64,000 bases of DNA from Echinicola soli (GTDB taxonomy: Bacteria > Bacteroidota > Bacteroidia > Cytophagales > Cyclobacteriaceae): contig NZ_CP041253.1 in the NCBI RefSeq assembly GCF_006575665.1, forward strand, positions 1,617,501-1,681,500. The letters run 5' to 3'. Position numbers and translations under genes: made by a program. The notes under the pieces were generated by a model. It did not search any database and was not told the origin of the DNA. It saw nothing but the letters and a program-made list of their open reading frames with translations. Below, piece after piece: positions 36,629-45,927 of the stretch. The first letter of the stretch is position 1, and the number at the start of each line of letters is the position of its first letter.

Positions 36629-37156
36629 TCACTCATAATCTTCCCTAAGACAGACAAATTGAAAAATATCACCGACTTTATCATTTTTGATAAAACCTCC
36701 TTTGAGGATGGCTTCTTCTTGGAATCCTGCTTTTTGCAAGACTCTCATGCAGGGAATATTGAAGTCATAGACCGTGGCAAAAACCCGCTGGACTTCAAAG
36801 TTCTTGAATAGATAAGGGACAAAACGTTTGACTGCCTCCGTGGCAATTCCCTGTCCCCAAAACTGCTCTCCAAGCCAAAATCCGATTTCCATATTGGTGC
36901 GGAGTTCATTTTCTCCTTTGTGGATGCCTATGGCGCCCACGAGTGTACTGTCTTTCTCGATGGCAAAATTTTGTGGAGGATTGAATTTAATGTTGTGCTC
37001 GATCCAGAAACGGGCATCATGAAGGGTGTAGGGCTGGGGAAAGCTATCTTTCAGGTTTTTGGCGATGGCAGGATTGTTGGCCAATGGGTACAGTTTGTGG
37101 AAATGCTGTCCGCCCCAGGTATTTAGCGTGATACCATTTTCTCCTTCGATTTTCAT
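36629..37156 (-). CDS. GNAT N-acetyltransferase (RimJ/RimL-like)
   Basis: 175 residues from the ATG giving MKIEGENGITLNTW, the usual start of the family; an in-frame ATG at 37207 would add 17 residues. NMEIGFWLGEQFWGQGIATEAVKRFVPYLF is the acetyl-CoA binding motif A, and NIPCMRVLQKAGFQEEAIL is motif B. Family members acetylate protein N-termini or small molecules; the substrate is unknown. Single transcript between its terminator and prfA. Confidence 0.9.
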   Translation of the reverse strand: MKIEGENGITLNTWGGQHFHKLYPLANNPAIAKNLKDSFPQPYTLHDARFWIEHNIKFNPPQNFAIEKDSTLVGAIGIHKGENELRTNMEIGFWLGEQFWGQGIATEAVKRFVPYLFKNFEVQRVFATVYDFNIPCMRVLQKAGFQEEAILKGGFIKNDKVGDIFQFVCLREDYE

Positions 37157-37249
37157 ATACAGCGTTTGATTTTTTTGATGAACTAAATGATTTTGCACCC
37201 ACTGCATAATTCATACCTAAATTAGGATTTGCAGAAAAAAAAATCAACG

Positions 37250-37282
37250 TGAAAAACGCCCCATGGAAGTTAGTCTTCCATG
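37250..37282 (-). terminator. Terminator of prfA with the stop codon in its loop
   Basis: CATGGAAG (37262-37269) and CTTCCATG (37275-37282) are exact complements around TTAGT. On the minus strand the last codons of prfA form the 5' arm, the TAA stop lies in the loop and first stem position, and GGGGCGTTTTTC follows. Confidence 0.65.
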
Positions 37283-38346
37283 CCACTGTTTTTGAGTCTT
37301 TCAGCATTTTCCGCAAATCGCAGTGCACTTGTAAATTCTTCAAGATTGCCATCCATGACATCGGGAAGGTTATAGACCGTTTTGTTGATACGGTGGTCCG
37401 TTACCCGGCTTTGTGGATAATTATAGGTCCTGATCTTATCCGATCGGTCACCACTTCCTACCATGGATTTTCGCTGGGCACCTACTTCTTCGTTATGTTT
37501 GGCCAGTTCGATCTCATATATCCTGGACCGGAGTACCTTGAGGGCTTTTTCGAAGTTTTTGATTTGTGACTTTTGGTCCTGACAGGTGACCACGATGCCC
37601 GAAGGTTCGTGGGTAAGCCTTACGGCCGAGTAGGTGGTGTTTACGGACTGACCACCGGGGCCTGATGAGCAGTAGGTGTCCTTCCTGACATCGTTCATGT
37701 CGATTTCCACATCTACGTCTTCCATTTCGGGAAGTACTGCGACGGTAGCAGCAGAAGTGTGAACTCTTCCTTGTGTTTCTGTGGTGGGAACCCGCTGGAC
37801 ACGGTGGACGCCAGATTCGTATTTAAGCATACCAAATACATCGGCTCCTGAGACAGTACTGATGATTTCTTTATAACCTCCAGCAGAGCCAAAGGTAAGG
37901 TCAAGCACCGTAAGGTTCCAGTTTTGCTTTTCGGCGTAGCGTTCGTACATGCGGAATATATCTCCTGCAAAAATAGCCGCCTCATCACCGCCCGTGCCAC
38001 TCCGGATTTCCAGGATGCAATCCTTGGAGTCATTCGGGTCTTTGGGGATGAGCATTTGTTTTAGCTCCTTCTCGTATTCGGTTTCCTTTTCCTTCAGTTC
38101 GTCTAGCTCCGCTTTTGCCATGTCCCTGAAATCAGGGTCTTTTTCGGTTTCAAGGATCGCTTTCGAACTTTTTATATTGTCCAGTACCAGTTTATATTCG
38201 TCAAATACTTTGACGATCTTCTCCAGGTCTTTGTATTCTTTGGTGAGCTTGGTGTATTTGCTCATATCGGACATTGCATCCGGCTGAATGATCAGCTGTC
38301 CCACTTCCTCAAATCGGTCTTTGATGTGCTCTAATTTATCAAGCAT
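37270..38346 (-). CDS. prfA: Peptide chain release factor 1
   Basis: 358 residues. The GGQ loop CSSGPGGQSVNTTYSAVRLTH contacts the peptidyl-transferase centre. VPTTETQGRVHTSAATVAV lies in the stop-codon recognition domain; the long N-terminal helical hairpin is also present. It ends translation at UAA and UAG. A candidate -7 box (38370-38377) precedes it. The in-frame GGQ Gln is the substrate of the PrmC encoded upstream in the window. Confidence 0.97.
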   Translation of the reverse strand: MLDKLEHIKDRFEEVGQLIIQPDAMSDMSKYTKLTKEYKDLEKIVKVFDEYKLVLDNIKSSKAILETEKDPDFRDMAKAELDELKEKETEYEKELKQMLIPKDPNDSKDCILEIRSGTGGDEAAIFAGDIFRMYERYAEKQNWNLTVLDLTFGSAGGYKEIISTVSGADVFGMLKYESGVHRVQRVPTTETQGRVHTSAATVAVLPEMEDVDVEIDMNDVRKDTYCSSGPGGQSVNTTYSAVRLTHEPSGIVVTCQDQKSQIKNFEKALKVLRSRIYEIELAKHNEEVGAQRKSMVGSGDRSDKIRTYNYPQSRVTDHRINKTVYNLPDVMDGNLEEFTSALRFAENAERLKNSGMED

Positions 38347-38369
38347 ATAGTTTTTGGTCTTTGCAAGGA

Positions 38370-38377
38370 CAAAATTA
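38370..38377 (-). promoter_or_regulatory. Candidate -7 promoter box of prfA
   Basis: Minus-strand TAATTTTG fits TAnnTTTG and lies 23 bases before the prfA start. No -33 TTTG at the usual distance. Confidence 0.4.
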
Positions 38378-39159
38378 AGAAAATAAGTGACACGGCGATA
38401 ACCATGGCCGCTTCATTCATCAGGTTAAATAATCCACTATAAAGCCTCGAAGGAGCAAAGGTTTTTCTTTGACATTGGCTGGTGCTAGTCCGCATTTTAA
38501 AATGACGACTTCCTGAACTGGCATTGGTAATGCCCATATTGCCAAAATGATTCTTCCCGGATCAAAAAAATAAATGGTTCTATATGGAATACTGTAGTTA
38601 GATTATCCACGGGACTGTCCCACTTGTGCGGATAGATCAGGGGAATAGTTTTGTTCCTACGGCACAAAGCCCCCTGGAGGCATCCTGATTATACCAGGCT
38701 TAAATGCCCAGCGGCATTGGCCAGGACTCCCTTCTCACTATTTTAGCCGACAGAAGTGTCAGCAGGGATGCTCCTTAGGAGCATTAGCTTAGTAACAGGA
38801 ATTGGATACAGCATCCTAACAGTGCCGTAGGTACTGACCATGGGCAAGGAAAACATATATCATTATCGACTGCATCAGGAGCATGGGCACCCAAATTCAT
38901 CCGTCCACGCGATGCTTCGATCTCCATAGCCTGCTAGGGCTCAGTTTACCCATAGTAAATCATATAGAACCAAAAAAATAGTAAGATTACCAAAGCTTCA
39001 TTTCCTCAATGTTTAAGAAATATTCCTCCCCGTATCCCCGCAACTTGGTGGTACTATCCTTAATTGCATGGTTAGCCACTTCCCTTTCCTGCCTGGTTTT
39101 TTCTCAGGCCATTTAGAGGAAGAAAGCGCATAAAACTGGCTTTGGTGCCGTTAATACCC
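38378..39159. repeat. Gene-free stretch with short palindromic intergenic repeats
   Basis: No gene or tRNA found. ATGCTCC-TTA-GGAGCAT lies at about 38768-38784, and CCTACGGCAC/GTGCCGTAGG arms at about 38656 and 38822 face each other. The block 38640-38830 resembles TGCCGTAGGCA-type interspersed elements of Bacteroidota. No coding potential was seen. Confidence 0.45.
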
Positions 39160-39167
39160 TAACTTTG
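39160..39167 (+). promoter_or_regulatory. Candidate -7 promoter box
   Basis: TAACTTTG fits TAnnTTTG, 19 bases before the ATG of the haem protein gene; a TTTG lies at 39141-39144, slightly close for -33. Confidence 0.45.
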
Positions 39168-39186
39168 GAGGGACTAAAAGAGGATC

Positions 39187-39837
39187 ATGATGCGAATTTT
39201 ATCCATAATAATAGCTGGATTGTTGATTTCCTGTGGCTCACGCAAAAAGGTGGACCGTGAAGTGTTTGATGCCGTCAATGAGTCCATGGAAATCAAAAAG
39301 GTCAATGAAGTGGATATCATCAACCTGGCCATCAAATGGGGCAATGAAATAAGTGCAGAAGCCCAGCAAGAGTTGATGGGGAAATTGAACAAGTCGATCA
39401 ACGAAAAAGGAGTGGCCGGTGCAGTGGAATTTTGCAATGTGGAGGCACTACCTTCGCTAAATGAAGTGAGTAAGCGGCACAAGGTGGTCGTAAGAAGGGT
39501 TTCCCATGACTTCAGAAACCCTGCCGATCAGCCTAATGAGGAGGAAGAGATGTTGCTGGAGGCTTATGAGTACAATGAAGAAAATGGGGTGAAGAACTCT
39601 GCAAATGTGCAGGAAATCGGAAATGGTGAAATCCTACTCTATACAAAGGCCATTAAAATCCCAGGAGAAATGTGCTTGAATTGTCATGGTGATCCAGGCG
39701 TGGATATTGGGGAAGAAACCTTAGAGAAGTTAGACGCCTTATATCCAGAAGACAAGGCCAAAGGTCACAAAGTCGGAGAACTCAGGGGAATGTGGAGCAT
39801 TGCCATTCCGAAAAAAGAAGTGGTGAAGAAACTGTAA
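39187..39837 (+). CDS. DUF3365 (Tll0287-like) c-type haem lipoprotein
   Basis: 216 residues. The signal peptide ends in lipobox LLISC (Cys16). The domain has AVEFCNVEALP, VRRVSHDFRNPADQPNEEE and a CLNCH haem-binding motif (CxxCH) near residue 163, followed by GEETLEKLDALYPEDKAKG and ELRGMWSIAIP. The arrangement is that of DUF3365/Tll0287-like haem domains, thought to act as redox or gas sensors. Here it is a stand-alone envelope lipoprotein without a signalling domain. Confidence 0.85.
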   Translation: MMRILSIIIAGLLISCGSRKKVDREVFDAVNESMEIKKVNEVDIINLAIKWGNEISAEAQQELMGKLNKSINEKGVAGAVEFCNVEALPSLNEVSKRHKVVVRRVSHDFRNPADQPNEEEEMLLEAYEYNEENGVKNSANVQEIGNGEILLYTKAIKIPGEMCLNCHGDPGVDIGEETLEKLDALYPEDKAKGHKVGELRGMWSIAIPKKEVVKKL

Positions 39838-39968
39838 AGATTTGATTTAGCGTATCAAGTAGCTAGAGGCAAGTATAAAGAAAAAGGTTCTCGGTTACTC
39901 ACCTTGCAGGGGAAGTTAGGTGGGGTGAGCCAATAACCAGGAGGAACAGTTTACCGAACACCGAAACA

Positions 39969-40592
39969 CTAAATCTCCTCCCCGATCATTTCTCCGATCC
40001 AGTAGGGCTGCTGCATGGATTGGAAGATGATGGTGCCACCATCGGCTTCTACGAAGGTGGCATGTTTGATGTTGATGAATTGGCTTTCTGAAGCGGTTTT
40101 CATCTCGATGAGGGTGCCTTCCGGTGCGTGTAGCTGGATGGAACTTTGCGGAAACCATTTTTTGAAGGATTTGTCCCTCACCGGAAAATAGCGGATGGGG
40201 CCGTCAAAGACCACGATATTCACCAGGTCTAATTTTTTTTCCAAATGAAAAAGCTGTTTATGGTCGTAGCCAATAATGTTTACGGCTGGATGCTTGGTAG
40301 CGATAAGGTACTCGAGCCCTTCTTCCAGGAATTTTTCCTGCTGACATGTCAAAAAGCGTAGGGGATACTGTTCTTCCAGAAGTTTGACATGCTCCTTTTG
40401 GTATTCGCTAGAAGCTAAGATTACATCAATTTTAATTCCCCAAGAGCGTACCATGTCTACCATCGGCTCGGCCACCAACACGGTGGGTACCCACTCCAAT
40501 AATGGTGCGATCTGCTCGTAAGACAGCCGGGCAGTGTCCAGGATGAGCATGGCAGGTTCTTGCTGCTCTTTCACAAAATGATGCGATGACAT
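39969..40592 (-). CDS. Conserved protein, possibly divergent thiamine-pyrophosphokinase-like
   Basis: 207 residues from the ATG giving MSSHHFVKEQQEPAMLI; the longer frame upstream lacks a sensible start. LILDTARLSYEQIAPLLEWVPTVLVAEPMVDMVRSWGIKIDVILAS resembles the N-terminal fold of thiamine pyrophosphokinase, but the GDFDS-type Asp motif is degenerate (KIDVILAS). The C-terminal half is beta-rich (FPQSSIQLHAPEGT...ATFVEADGGTIIFQ). The kinase activity is therefore doubtful. It is divergent from the kynurenine operon. Confidence 0.55.
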   Translation of the reverse strand: MSSHHFVKEQQEPAMLILDTARLSYEQIAPLLEWVPTVLVAEPMVDMVRSWGIKIDVILASSEYQKEHVKLLEEQYPLRFLTCQQEKFLEEGLEYLIATKHPAVNIIGYDHKQLFHLEKKLDLVNIVVFDGPIRYFPVRDKSFKKWFPQSSIQLHAPEGTLIEMKTASESQFINIKHATFVEADGGTIIFQSMQQPYWIGEMIGEEI

Positions 40593-40852
40593 TATCAGGT
40601 TGTTTTGAAAATGTTTTATTTTCAAAGTAACGATAATTTCTTTGAAGATGGAAGTTTGAAATACTTCAAAAACCGTTCGGAAAGATTTTAACGGTGAGAC
40701 CGTCTTTTCCACATGAATAACCCTTTGATGAATCATAATTACTGCTAGTTTTTTTATACTTTTATGGGGCAAAAGCCATCCGCAATATTACGCGGTAGGC
40801 AGAATTGGGGAGCAGTGAAAGATCTTCCCATGTCACCAAAACCACTATTCAA

Positions 40853-41365
40853 ATGGCATTGACAAAACCGTTTAATTTCAAGCAATGGATTGACGATAAC
40901 CGACACTTGCTTAAACCGCCAATCGGCAATCAACAAGTGTATAAAGGGAATGAAGATTTTATCGTGATGGTCGTGGGAGGTCCTAATTCCCGGAAGGATT
41001 ACCATTATAATGAAGGCGAGGAATTTTTCTACCAACTAGAAGGGGATATCGTGCTGAAAGTGATCGATGAGGGCCAGCCAAAGGATATAGAAATCAAGGA
41101 AGGGGAAATTTTTCTTTTGCCACCAAAAGTGCACCATAGCCCCAGAAGACCAGCCAATACTGTTGGACTGGTAATAGAACGGTACCGAAATGAAGGCGAA
41201 GAGGATGGTTTCATTTGGTATTGTGAAAACTGTGGAAATAAGCTTTACGAAGAATATGCGGCGGTGACAGATATTGTGACTCAGCTGCCACCGATCATGG
41301 AGCGCTTTTGGAGCAATCCTGAAAACACTACCTGCACATCGTGTGGAACCAAAATGGAAAAATAG
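40853..41365 (+). CDS. nbaC: 3-hydroxyanthranilate 3,4-dioxygenase
   Basis: 170 residues from the ATG giving MALTKPFNF. The cupin iron ligands are His51, Glu57 and His95 (DYHYNEGEEFFYQ and KVHHSPRRPA), the numbering of the Cupriavidus enzyme. A C-terminal rubredoxin-like iron site has Cys124, Cys127, Cys161 and Cys164. It opens 3-hydroxyanthranilate to 2-amino-3-carboxymuconate semialdehyde, which cyclises to quinolinate. First gene of the kynurenine operon, 24 bases before kynureninase. The human-type symbol haaO is also used. Confidence 0.96.
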   Translation: MALTKPFNFKQWIDDNRHLLKPPIGNQQVYKGNEDFIVMVVGGPNSRKDYHYNEGEEFFYQLEGDIVLKVIDEGQPKDIEIKEGEIFLLPPKVHHSPRRPANTVGLVIERYRNEGEEDGFIWYCENCGNKLYEEYAAVTDIVTQLPPIMERFWSNPENTTCTSCGTKMEK

Positions 41366-41389
41366 TACCGTTTCAGTTAACAGGAAAAT

Positions 41390-42670
41390 ATGACTGCATA
41401 CCGCTATAGCCTGGCTTTTGCCCAGGAAAGGGACCGTGAAGACCCCCTCAGGAAATTCAAAAGTCGATTTTACTTTCCTAAGGTAAATGGAGAGGAAGTT
41501 ATTTACTTTTGTGGTAATTCCCTGGGACTTCAGCCAAAATCAGTCAAAGGGTACCTTGAGCGGGATTTGGACAGTTGGGCGACCAAAGCCGTGGATGGCC
41601 ACTTCGATGGAGAAGATCCGTGGTTTTCTGTCCATGAAAGGTCCAAAGCCGCCTTGGCGGAAATAGTAGGTGCGAAAAAGCACGAAGTGGTGGCCATGGG
41701 CAGTTTGACCAGTAACCTTCATACGCTGATGGTGTCCTTTTATCAGCCAGGAGGTAAGCGGCATAAAATTCTGACAGAAGCGGGAGCTTTCCCTTCAGAC
41801 ATGTATGCACTGGAGACCCAGGCAAAGTATCATGGGTTGGATCCGAATGAGACAATCATCGAAGTGGCGCCCAGAACAGGGGAGCATACCCTAAGGACGG
41901 AGGATATTCTGCAAGCGATATCCGCACATAAGGATGAATTGGCTTGTGTGATGATGGCGGGGTTGCAGTATTATACTGGCCAGGTGTTTGACATGGATGC
42001 GATTACCAAGGCCGCTCATGACGCAGGGGCTCTGGTGGGGTTTGACCTTGCCCACGCGGTGGGGAATGCCCCTTTACGGTTACATGACTGGGGAGTGGAC
42101 TTTGCGGCGTGGTGCAGTTATAAGTACCTGAATTCGGGGCCGGGAAATGTGGCAGGGATTTTTGTGCACGAGCGACATGGTGATAACCCGAAACTGAACC
42201 GTTTTGCAGGCTGGTGGGGGCATGATGAAAAGGTGCGCTTCAAGATGGAAAAAGGCTTTGCTCCCATGTATGGAGCCGATGGCTGGCAAACATCCAATGG
42301 TAACGTCCTGGGAATGGCGGCACACCAAGCTTCATTGGATATTTTCAAAGAGGCAGGGATGGCACACCTAAGGAAAAAAAGCGTACAATTAACAGGGTTC
42401 TTAGAATACCTGATTCGTGAAATAAGCGGTGATAGCGGAGTGCTGGAGATCATTACACCAAGTGCTGAAGAGGAGAGAGGATGCCAATTGTCACTGTTGA
42501 TCCATAAAGGCGGAAAAGCCGTATTTGATGAATTTTACCGAAACGGGATTGTTGGGGACTGGCGAAACCCCAATGTGATCAGGATCGCTCCGACCCCCCT
42601 TTACAATAGCTTTGAGGATGTGTTTAAATTTGCCAAAATCCTGGAACAATCCTTATCGAAATTCGCTTAA
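41390..42670 (+). CDS. kynU: Kynureninase
   Basis: 426 residues, fold-type I PLP enzyme. CGNSLGLQPKSVKGYLERDL is the N-terminal signature. GFDLAHAVGNAPLRLHDWGVDFAAWCSYKYLNSGPGN holds the PLP aspartate and Schiff-base Lys245. It splits kynurenine or 3-hydroxykynurenine into anthranilate or 3-hydroxyanthranilate and alanine. It sits between the dioxygenase and the monooxygenase genes, so 3-hydroxykynurenine is the likely substrate. Confidence 0.97.
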   Translation: MTAYRYSLAFAQERDREDPLRKFKSRFYFPKVNGEEVIYFCGNSLGLQPKSVKGYLERDLDSWATKAVDGHFDGEDPWFSVHERSKAALAEIVGAKKHEVVAMGSLTSNLHTLMVSFYQPGGKRHKILTEAGAFPSDMYALETQAKYHGLDPNETIIEVAPRTGEHTLRTEDILQAISAHKDELACVMMAGLQYYTGQVFDMDAITKAAHDAGALVGFDLAHAVGNAPLRLHDWGVDFAAWCSYKYLNSGPGNVAGIFVHERHGDNPKLNRFAGWWGHDEKVRFKMEKGFAPMYGADGWQTSNGNVLGMAAHQASLDIFKEAGMAHLRKKSVQLTGFLEYLIREISGDSGVLEIITPSAEEERGCQLSLLIHKGGKAVFDEFYRNGIVGDWRNPNVIRIAPTPLYNSFEDVFKFAKILEQSLSKFA

Positions 42671-42710
42671 TAGACCAAACCTATTGCAAACCTATTAATA
42701 TATAAAACCC

Positions 42711-44066
42711 ATGAACAAGAATGATGTCAGCATAATTGGTGCGGGACTGATTGGATCATTGCTGGGGATCTACCTTCAGAAGAAAGGGATCAATGTTTCT
42801 ATCTATGAGAAGCGGCCTGATCTGAGGGATAAAAGGCATGCCCCAGAGGGGCGTTCCATCAATATGGCGCTTAGTGACAGGGGATGGAAGGCGCTGGATA
42901 AGATCGGCCTTCGTGAAATGGTAGAGCCTTATGTGATTCCGATGTATGGAAGGAGAGTCCATGATGAGCACGGTGAGACCTCTTTCTTGTCCTACGGCAA
43001 AGAAAACCAAGCGATTTATTCCATCTCAAGGGGTAAGTTTAACCATATGCTCGTGGATGAAGCGGAGAGGTATGGAGCTAAAATGAACTTTAACCATACT
43101 TGCGAGGAGATCAATATTGGAGAGACTTCTTTAACAGTGATCTTGCCAGACGGAACAAAAGAACATCGTGAAACTGACGTAATCATAGGTGCAGATGGGG
43201 CTTATTCTTCTCTGCGAGATGCGATGCAGCGACAGACAAGGCTAAACTATAAGCAAGAGTACATCTCCCACGGCTATAAGGAGCTGACCATTCCGGCTAC
43301 GGCTGATGGTGAGTTTGCGATGGATCCCAATGCCCTTCATATCTGGCCAAGGGGGCAGTTTATGTTGATAGCTTTGCCCAATCCTGATAAATCCTTCACC
43401 TGTACACTTTTTTTGCCTTTTGAAGATGGAAAAGTATGTTTCGACAAGATCAATGATGAAGGTGACTTGGAGAGCGTGTTTAAAAACTATTTTGCTGATG
43501 CCTTTGTGTTAATGCCTGACCTGAACAAGGAATACTTTGGTAACCCCACCTCTTCTCTGATCAATGTGGAGTGTTTCCCTTGGCTGGCCAATAAGTCAAT
43601 GCTGATCGGTGATGCCTGTCACGCCATGGTTCCTTTCTTTGGCCAAGGGATGAATTGTGGCTTTGAAGATTGCTTTATCCTTGATGGACTTATAGAGAAG
43701 TATGGAACTACTTCTTGGGAATTGGTTTTTGAGAAATTCCAAAAAGTCAGAAAACCAGATACCGACGCCATCAGTGAAATGGCCAGAAATAATTTTACCG
43801 AGATGAGGGACAGCGTGGCCAATCCTCGTTTCCTTATTCGTAAGAAAATAGAGGCGAAGCTCCATGAACTGTTTCCCAATGAGTGGATTCCCCTCTATAC
43901 GATGGTGACGTTTTCGGATATGAAATATGCAGATGCGTATGCCCAGGGAAGGCTTCAAGATGAAATAATGGATAAAGTAATGGAAGATCCGATGATATTG
44001 CAAAATTGGCAACAAGTGGATTATGGATCGATCATTTCACAGATAGAAACCGCTAGAATGGTATAA
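42711..44066 (+). CDS. kmo: Kynurenine 3-monooxygenase
   Basis: 451 residues. The FAD motif SIIGAGLIGSLLGIYLQKKG (residues 8-27) and GADGAYSSLRDAM are typical of class A flavin hydroxylases. IGDACHAMVPFFGQGMNCGFEDC is the KMO form of the GD motif. It hydroxylates L-kynurenine with NADPH and oxygen. Forty bases after kynU. The C-terminal segment shows no strong membrane helix, unlike the mitochondrial enzyme. Confidence 0.96.
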   Translation: MNKNDVSIIGAGLIGSLLGIYLQKKGINVSIYEKRPDLRDKRHAPEGRSINMALSDRGWKALDKIGLREMVEPYVIPMYGRRVHDEHGETSFLSYGKENQAIYSISRGKFNHMLVDEAERYGAKMNFNHTCEEINIGETSLTVILPDGTKEHRETDVIIGADGAYSSLRDAMQRQTRLNYKQEYISHGYKELTIPATADGEFAMDPNALHIWPRGQFMLIALPNPDKSFTCTLFLPFEDGKVCFDKINDEGDLESVFKNYFADAFVLMPDLNKEYFGNPTSSLINVECFPWLANKSMLIGDACHAMVPFFGQGMNCGFEDCFILDGLIEKYGTTSWELVFEKFQKVRKPDTDAISEMARNNFTEMRDSVANPRFLIRKKIEAKLHELFPNEWIPLYTMVTFSDMKYADAYAQGRLQDEIMDKVMEDPMILQNWQQVDYGSIISQIETARMV

Positions 44067-44525
44067 CGCTGGGTGTTAGGTGCCAGATACCATGTCGCAA
44101 TAATCCGGTTATGGCAAGATAGCTTTGTGGTCTTGGGAGCCTTTGGCTTTGTCTATCCTAAAGATGTCGAAGGACCAGGCCGCAAAGCTACGATTGTTTC
44201 ACCACTGGGGGAAATACTTGACTTAAGACTGAATACTCGTTACTAAAGAATGCGTCAGGGCCTGAATTTTGTTGACACTTTTTACCTGCTTTTCCTTATC
44301 CACTTATAATGGGCGTTAGCGTAAAGGAGATGCCTTTGGCGTCATTTTTACGACTATGGGAATTCGCGTTGAACTGAAAACTTCATTGAAAACTGAATAA
44401 GCCTGCTTGTTACCATACAAGCCCTCCGAGGGTTGATTTTGCTCCCAAAGAACCCCACTTAACCTCCCGGGAGAGGAAGACAAGACTCTCACATTTCCAT
44501 ACTCAATACTCATGTCTCATTATCC
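44067..44525. other. 459-bp gene-free stretch
   Basis: TAGCTTTGTGG (about 44120) faces CCGCAAAGCTA (about 44181), a possible terminator-like or repeat element after kmo, but no T-run follows. The rest (44280-44520) shows no coding signal and resembles spacer repeats. Confidence 0.35.
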
Positions 44526-44945
44526 TCACCGATAACGGTTTTTCTTGAGAATCTGAGCGTCCATGGAGATGCTGCCAGGGCCAGAAAGGAACAGAGAGGT
44601 AAATGTAGCCAAGTAAAGTAAGCCTATTTCCTTGTCGCCGAAGGGATCATCTCCGTGGATGATAAACACGGCCACGATCATGGTGATCATAAGAGGGATC
44701 AGTGCCAACCTGGTCATAAAACCAAGTGCCAGCAAGATAGCGCAAAAAAATTCCGCGAAAATAGTCAACTGTAAAGATACTGCAGGCCCAACCCCAATTG
44801 GGTCAGGGAATTTGGTCAGGTATTCGCTGAATTTAACAATTTTTGACCATCCATGAGTCATCATCAACGCAGCAGCACCCACTCTGAGGAGTAAAAGTGC
44901 CAAACTGCCAGATATAGGACTGTTGGAAAAGAGTATCTTTTTCAT
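44526..44945 (-). CDS. DoxX-family membrane protein
   Basis: 139 residues with four hydrophobic segments: LALLLLRVGAAALMMTHGW, VSLQLTIFAEFFCAILLALGF, LALIPLMITMIVAVFII, and EIGLLYLATFTSLFLSG. THGWSKIVKF is the DoxX signature after the first helix. Homologues are small inner-membrane proteins linked to quinone or thiosulfate metabolism and redox stress; the function is not assigned. Single gene. Confidence 0.88.
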   Translation of the reverse strand: MKKILFSNSPISGSLALLLLRVGAAALMMTHGWSKIVKFSEYLTKFPDPIGVGPAVSLQLTIFAEFFCAILLALGFMTRLALIPLMITMIVAVFIIHGDDPFGDKEIGLLYLATFTSLFLSGPGSISMDAQILKKNRYR

Positions 44946-45024
44946 ATTTTTTTACTTGATTATATAATGTGTTTATTCTAAAACGTAGGTTTGGTATATC
45001 TATTGGAACGAAGGTTTTGTGGTT

Positions 45025-45927
45025 TTATTCCCACAGGCCGTCGGGATAGTCTCCTTGGTCATGAAGACGCTTTAAAGCGGATACCACCACCGGCTTATCC
45101 TCTGGATACGTCACACCAAACCACGTTTTACCGCCTTCCAAAATGGCGATATTGGCTTTTTTCTCCTCAATGAGTGTATTGGCTACAGAAGGGATGTAAA
45201 ATTCCGACTTGATGTTGTCTTTGTTTTCGGGGAGGAATGCTTTCCAGATTCTGTGAGCCTCTTCGAAAAACGAAGGATGGAAGCCCCAGCAGTTCATGCT
45301 CACGGGAGTGTCCGGTGCTATTACAATGGGGTCTTCTTCCTCTCTGCAGATGATTTCATCTTTCTCGCGGGCAATGCCAGTGCGTTCTGTCATACCGATA
45401 AGCTGAAAATTCTCATTGGTCTCGCAGACCCCACGACTGACGGTGCCGTTTTCGGAGAGTACATTTTTTATCGCATAACCTACCATGCAGTGAAGGTCTT
45501 CTTTGACGTCTTCCTTCAGGAATTTGCCCAGTGCTTGGAAGGCTTCTTTTCCATAGAAATCATCCGCATTGATCACGGCAAATGGTTTGTTGATGGCATC
45601 TTTGGCACAGAGTACAGCATGGCCGGTTCCATAGGGTTTTTTCCGATCAGGAGTTTGGAATTCCTCTGGTACGAGGCTGTCCAGGGATTGTACGACAAAG
45701 TCTACGGCTATTTTTCCTTCAAGTTTGGGCAAAAAGATCTCTTTCACGGTTTCCAAGATCTCTCTTCGTACGATGAAGACCACTTTCCCAAAGCCCGCAC
45801 GAATAGCGTCGAATATGGAGTATTCAATGATCGTTTCACCATTGGGGCCAAATCCTTCGATTTGTTTATTTCCTCCGTATCGACTGCCGATGCCGGCAGC
45901 CAGGATCAAAAGTGTAGGTTTATTCAT
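45025..45927 (-). CDS. NTP-transferase (sugar nucleotidyltransferase-like) protein
   Basis: 300 residues. ILAAGIGSRYGGNKQIEGFGPNGETIIEYSIFDA is the nucleotide-binding N-terminal motif of the RmlA/GalU superfamily. PYGTGHAVLCAKDAINKPFAVINADDFYG provides the metal-binding Asp. The C-terminal part (SMNCWGFHPSFFEEAHRIWKAFL) is that of a Bacteroidota group with unknown sugar specificity, which is why no symbol is given. Cytoplasmic; single gene, divergent from glnB. Confidence 0.88.
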   Translation of the reverse strand: MNKPTLLILAAGIGSRYGGNKQIEGFGPNGETIIEYSIFDAIRAGFGKVVFIVRREILETVKEIFLPKLEGKIAVDFVVQSLDSLVPEEFQTPDRKKPYGTGHAVLCAKDAINKPFAVINADDFYGKEAFQALGKFLKEDVKEDLHCMVGYAIKNVLSENGTVSRGVCETNENFQLIGMTERTGIAREKDEIICREEEDPIVIAPDTPVSMNCWGFHPSFFEEAHRIWKAFLPENKDNIKSEFYIPSVANTLIEEKKANIAILEGGKTWFGVTYPEDKPVVVSALKRLHDQGDYPDGLWE

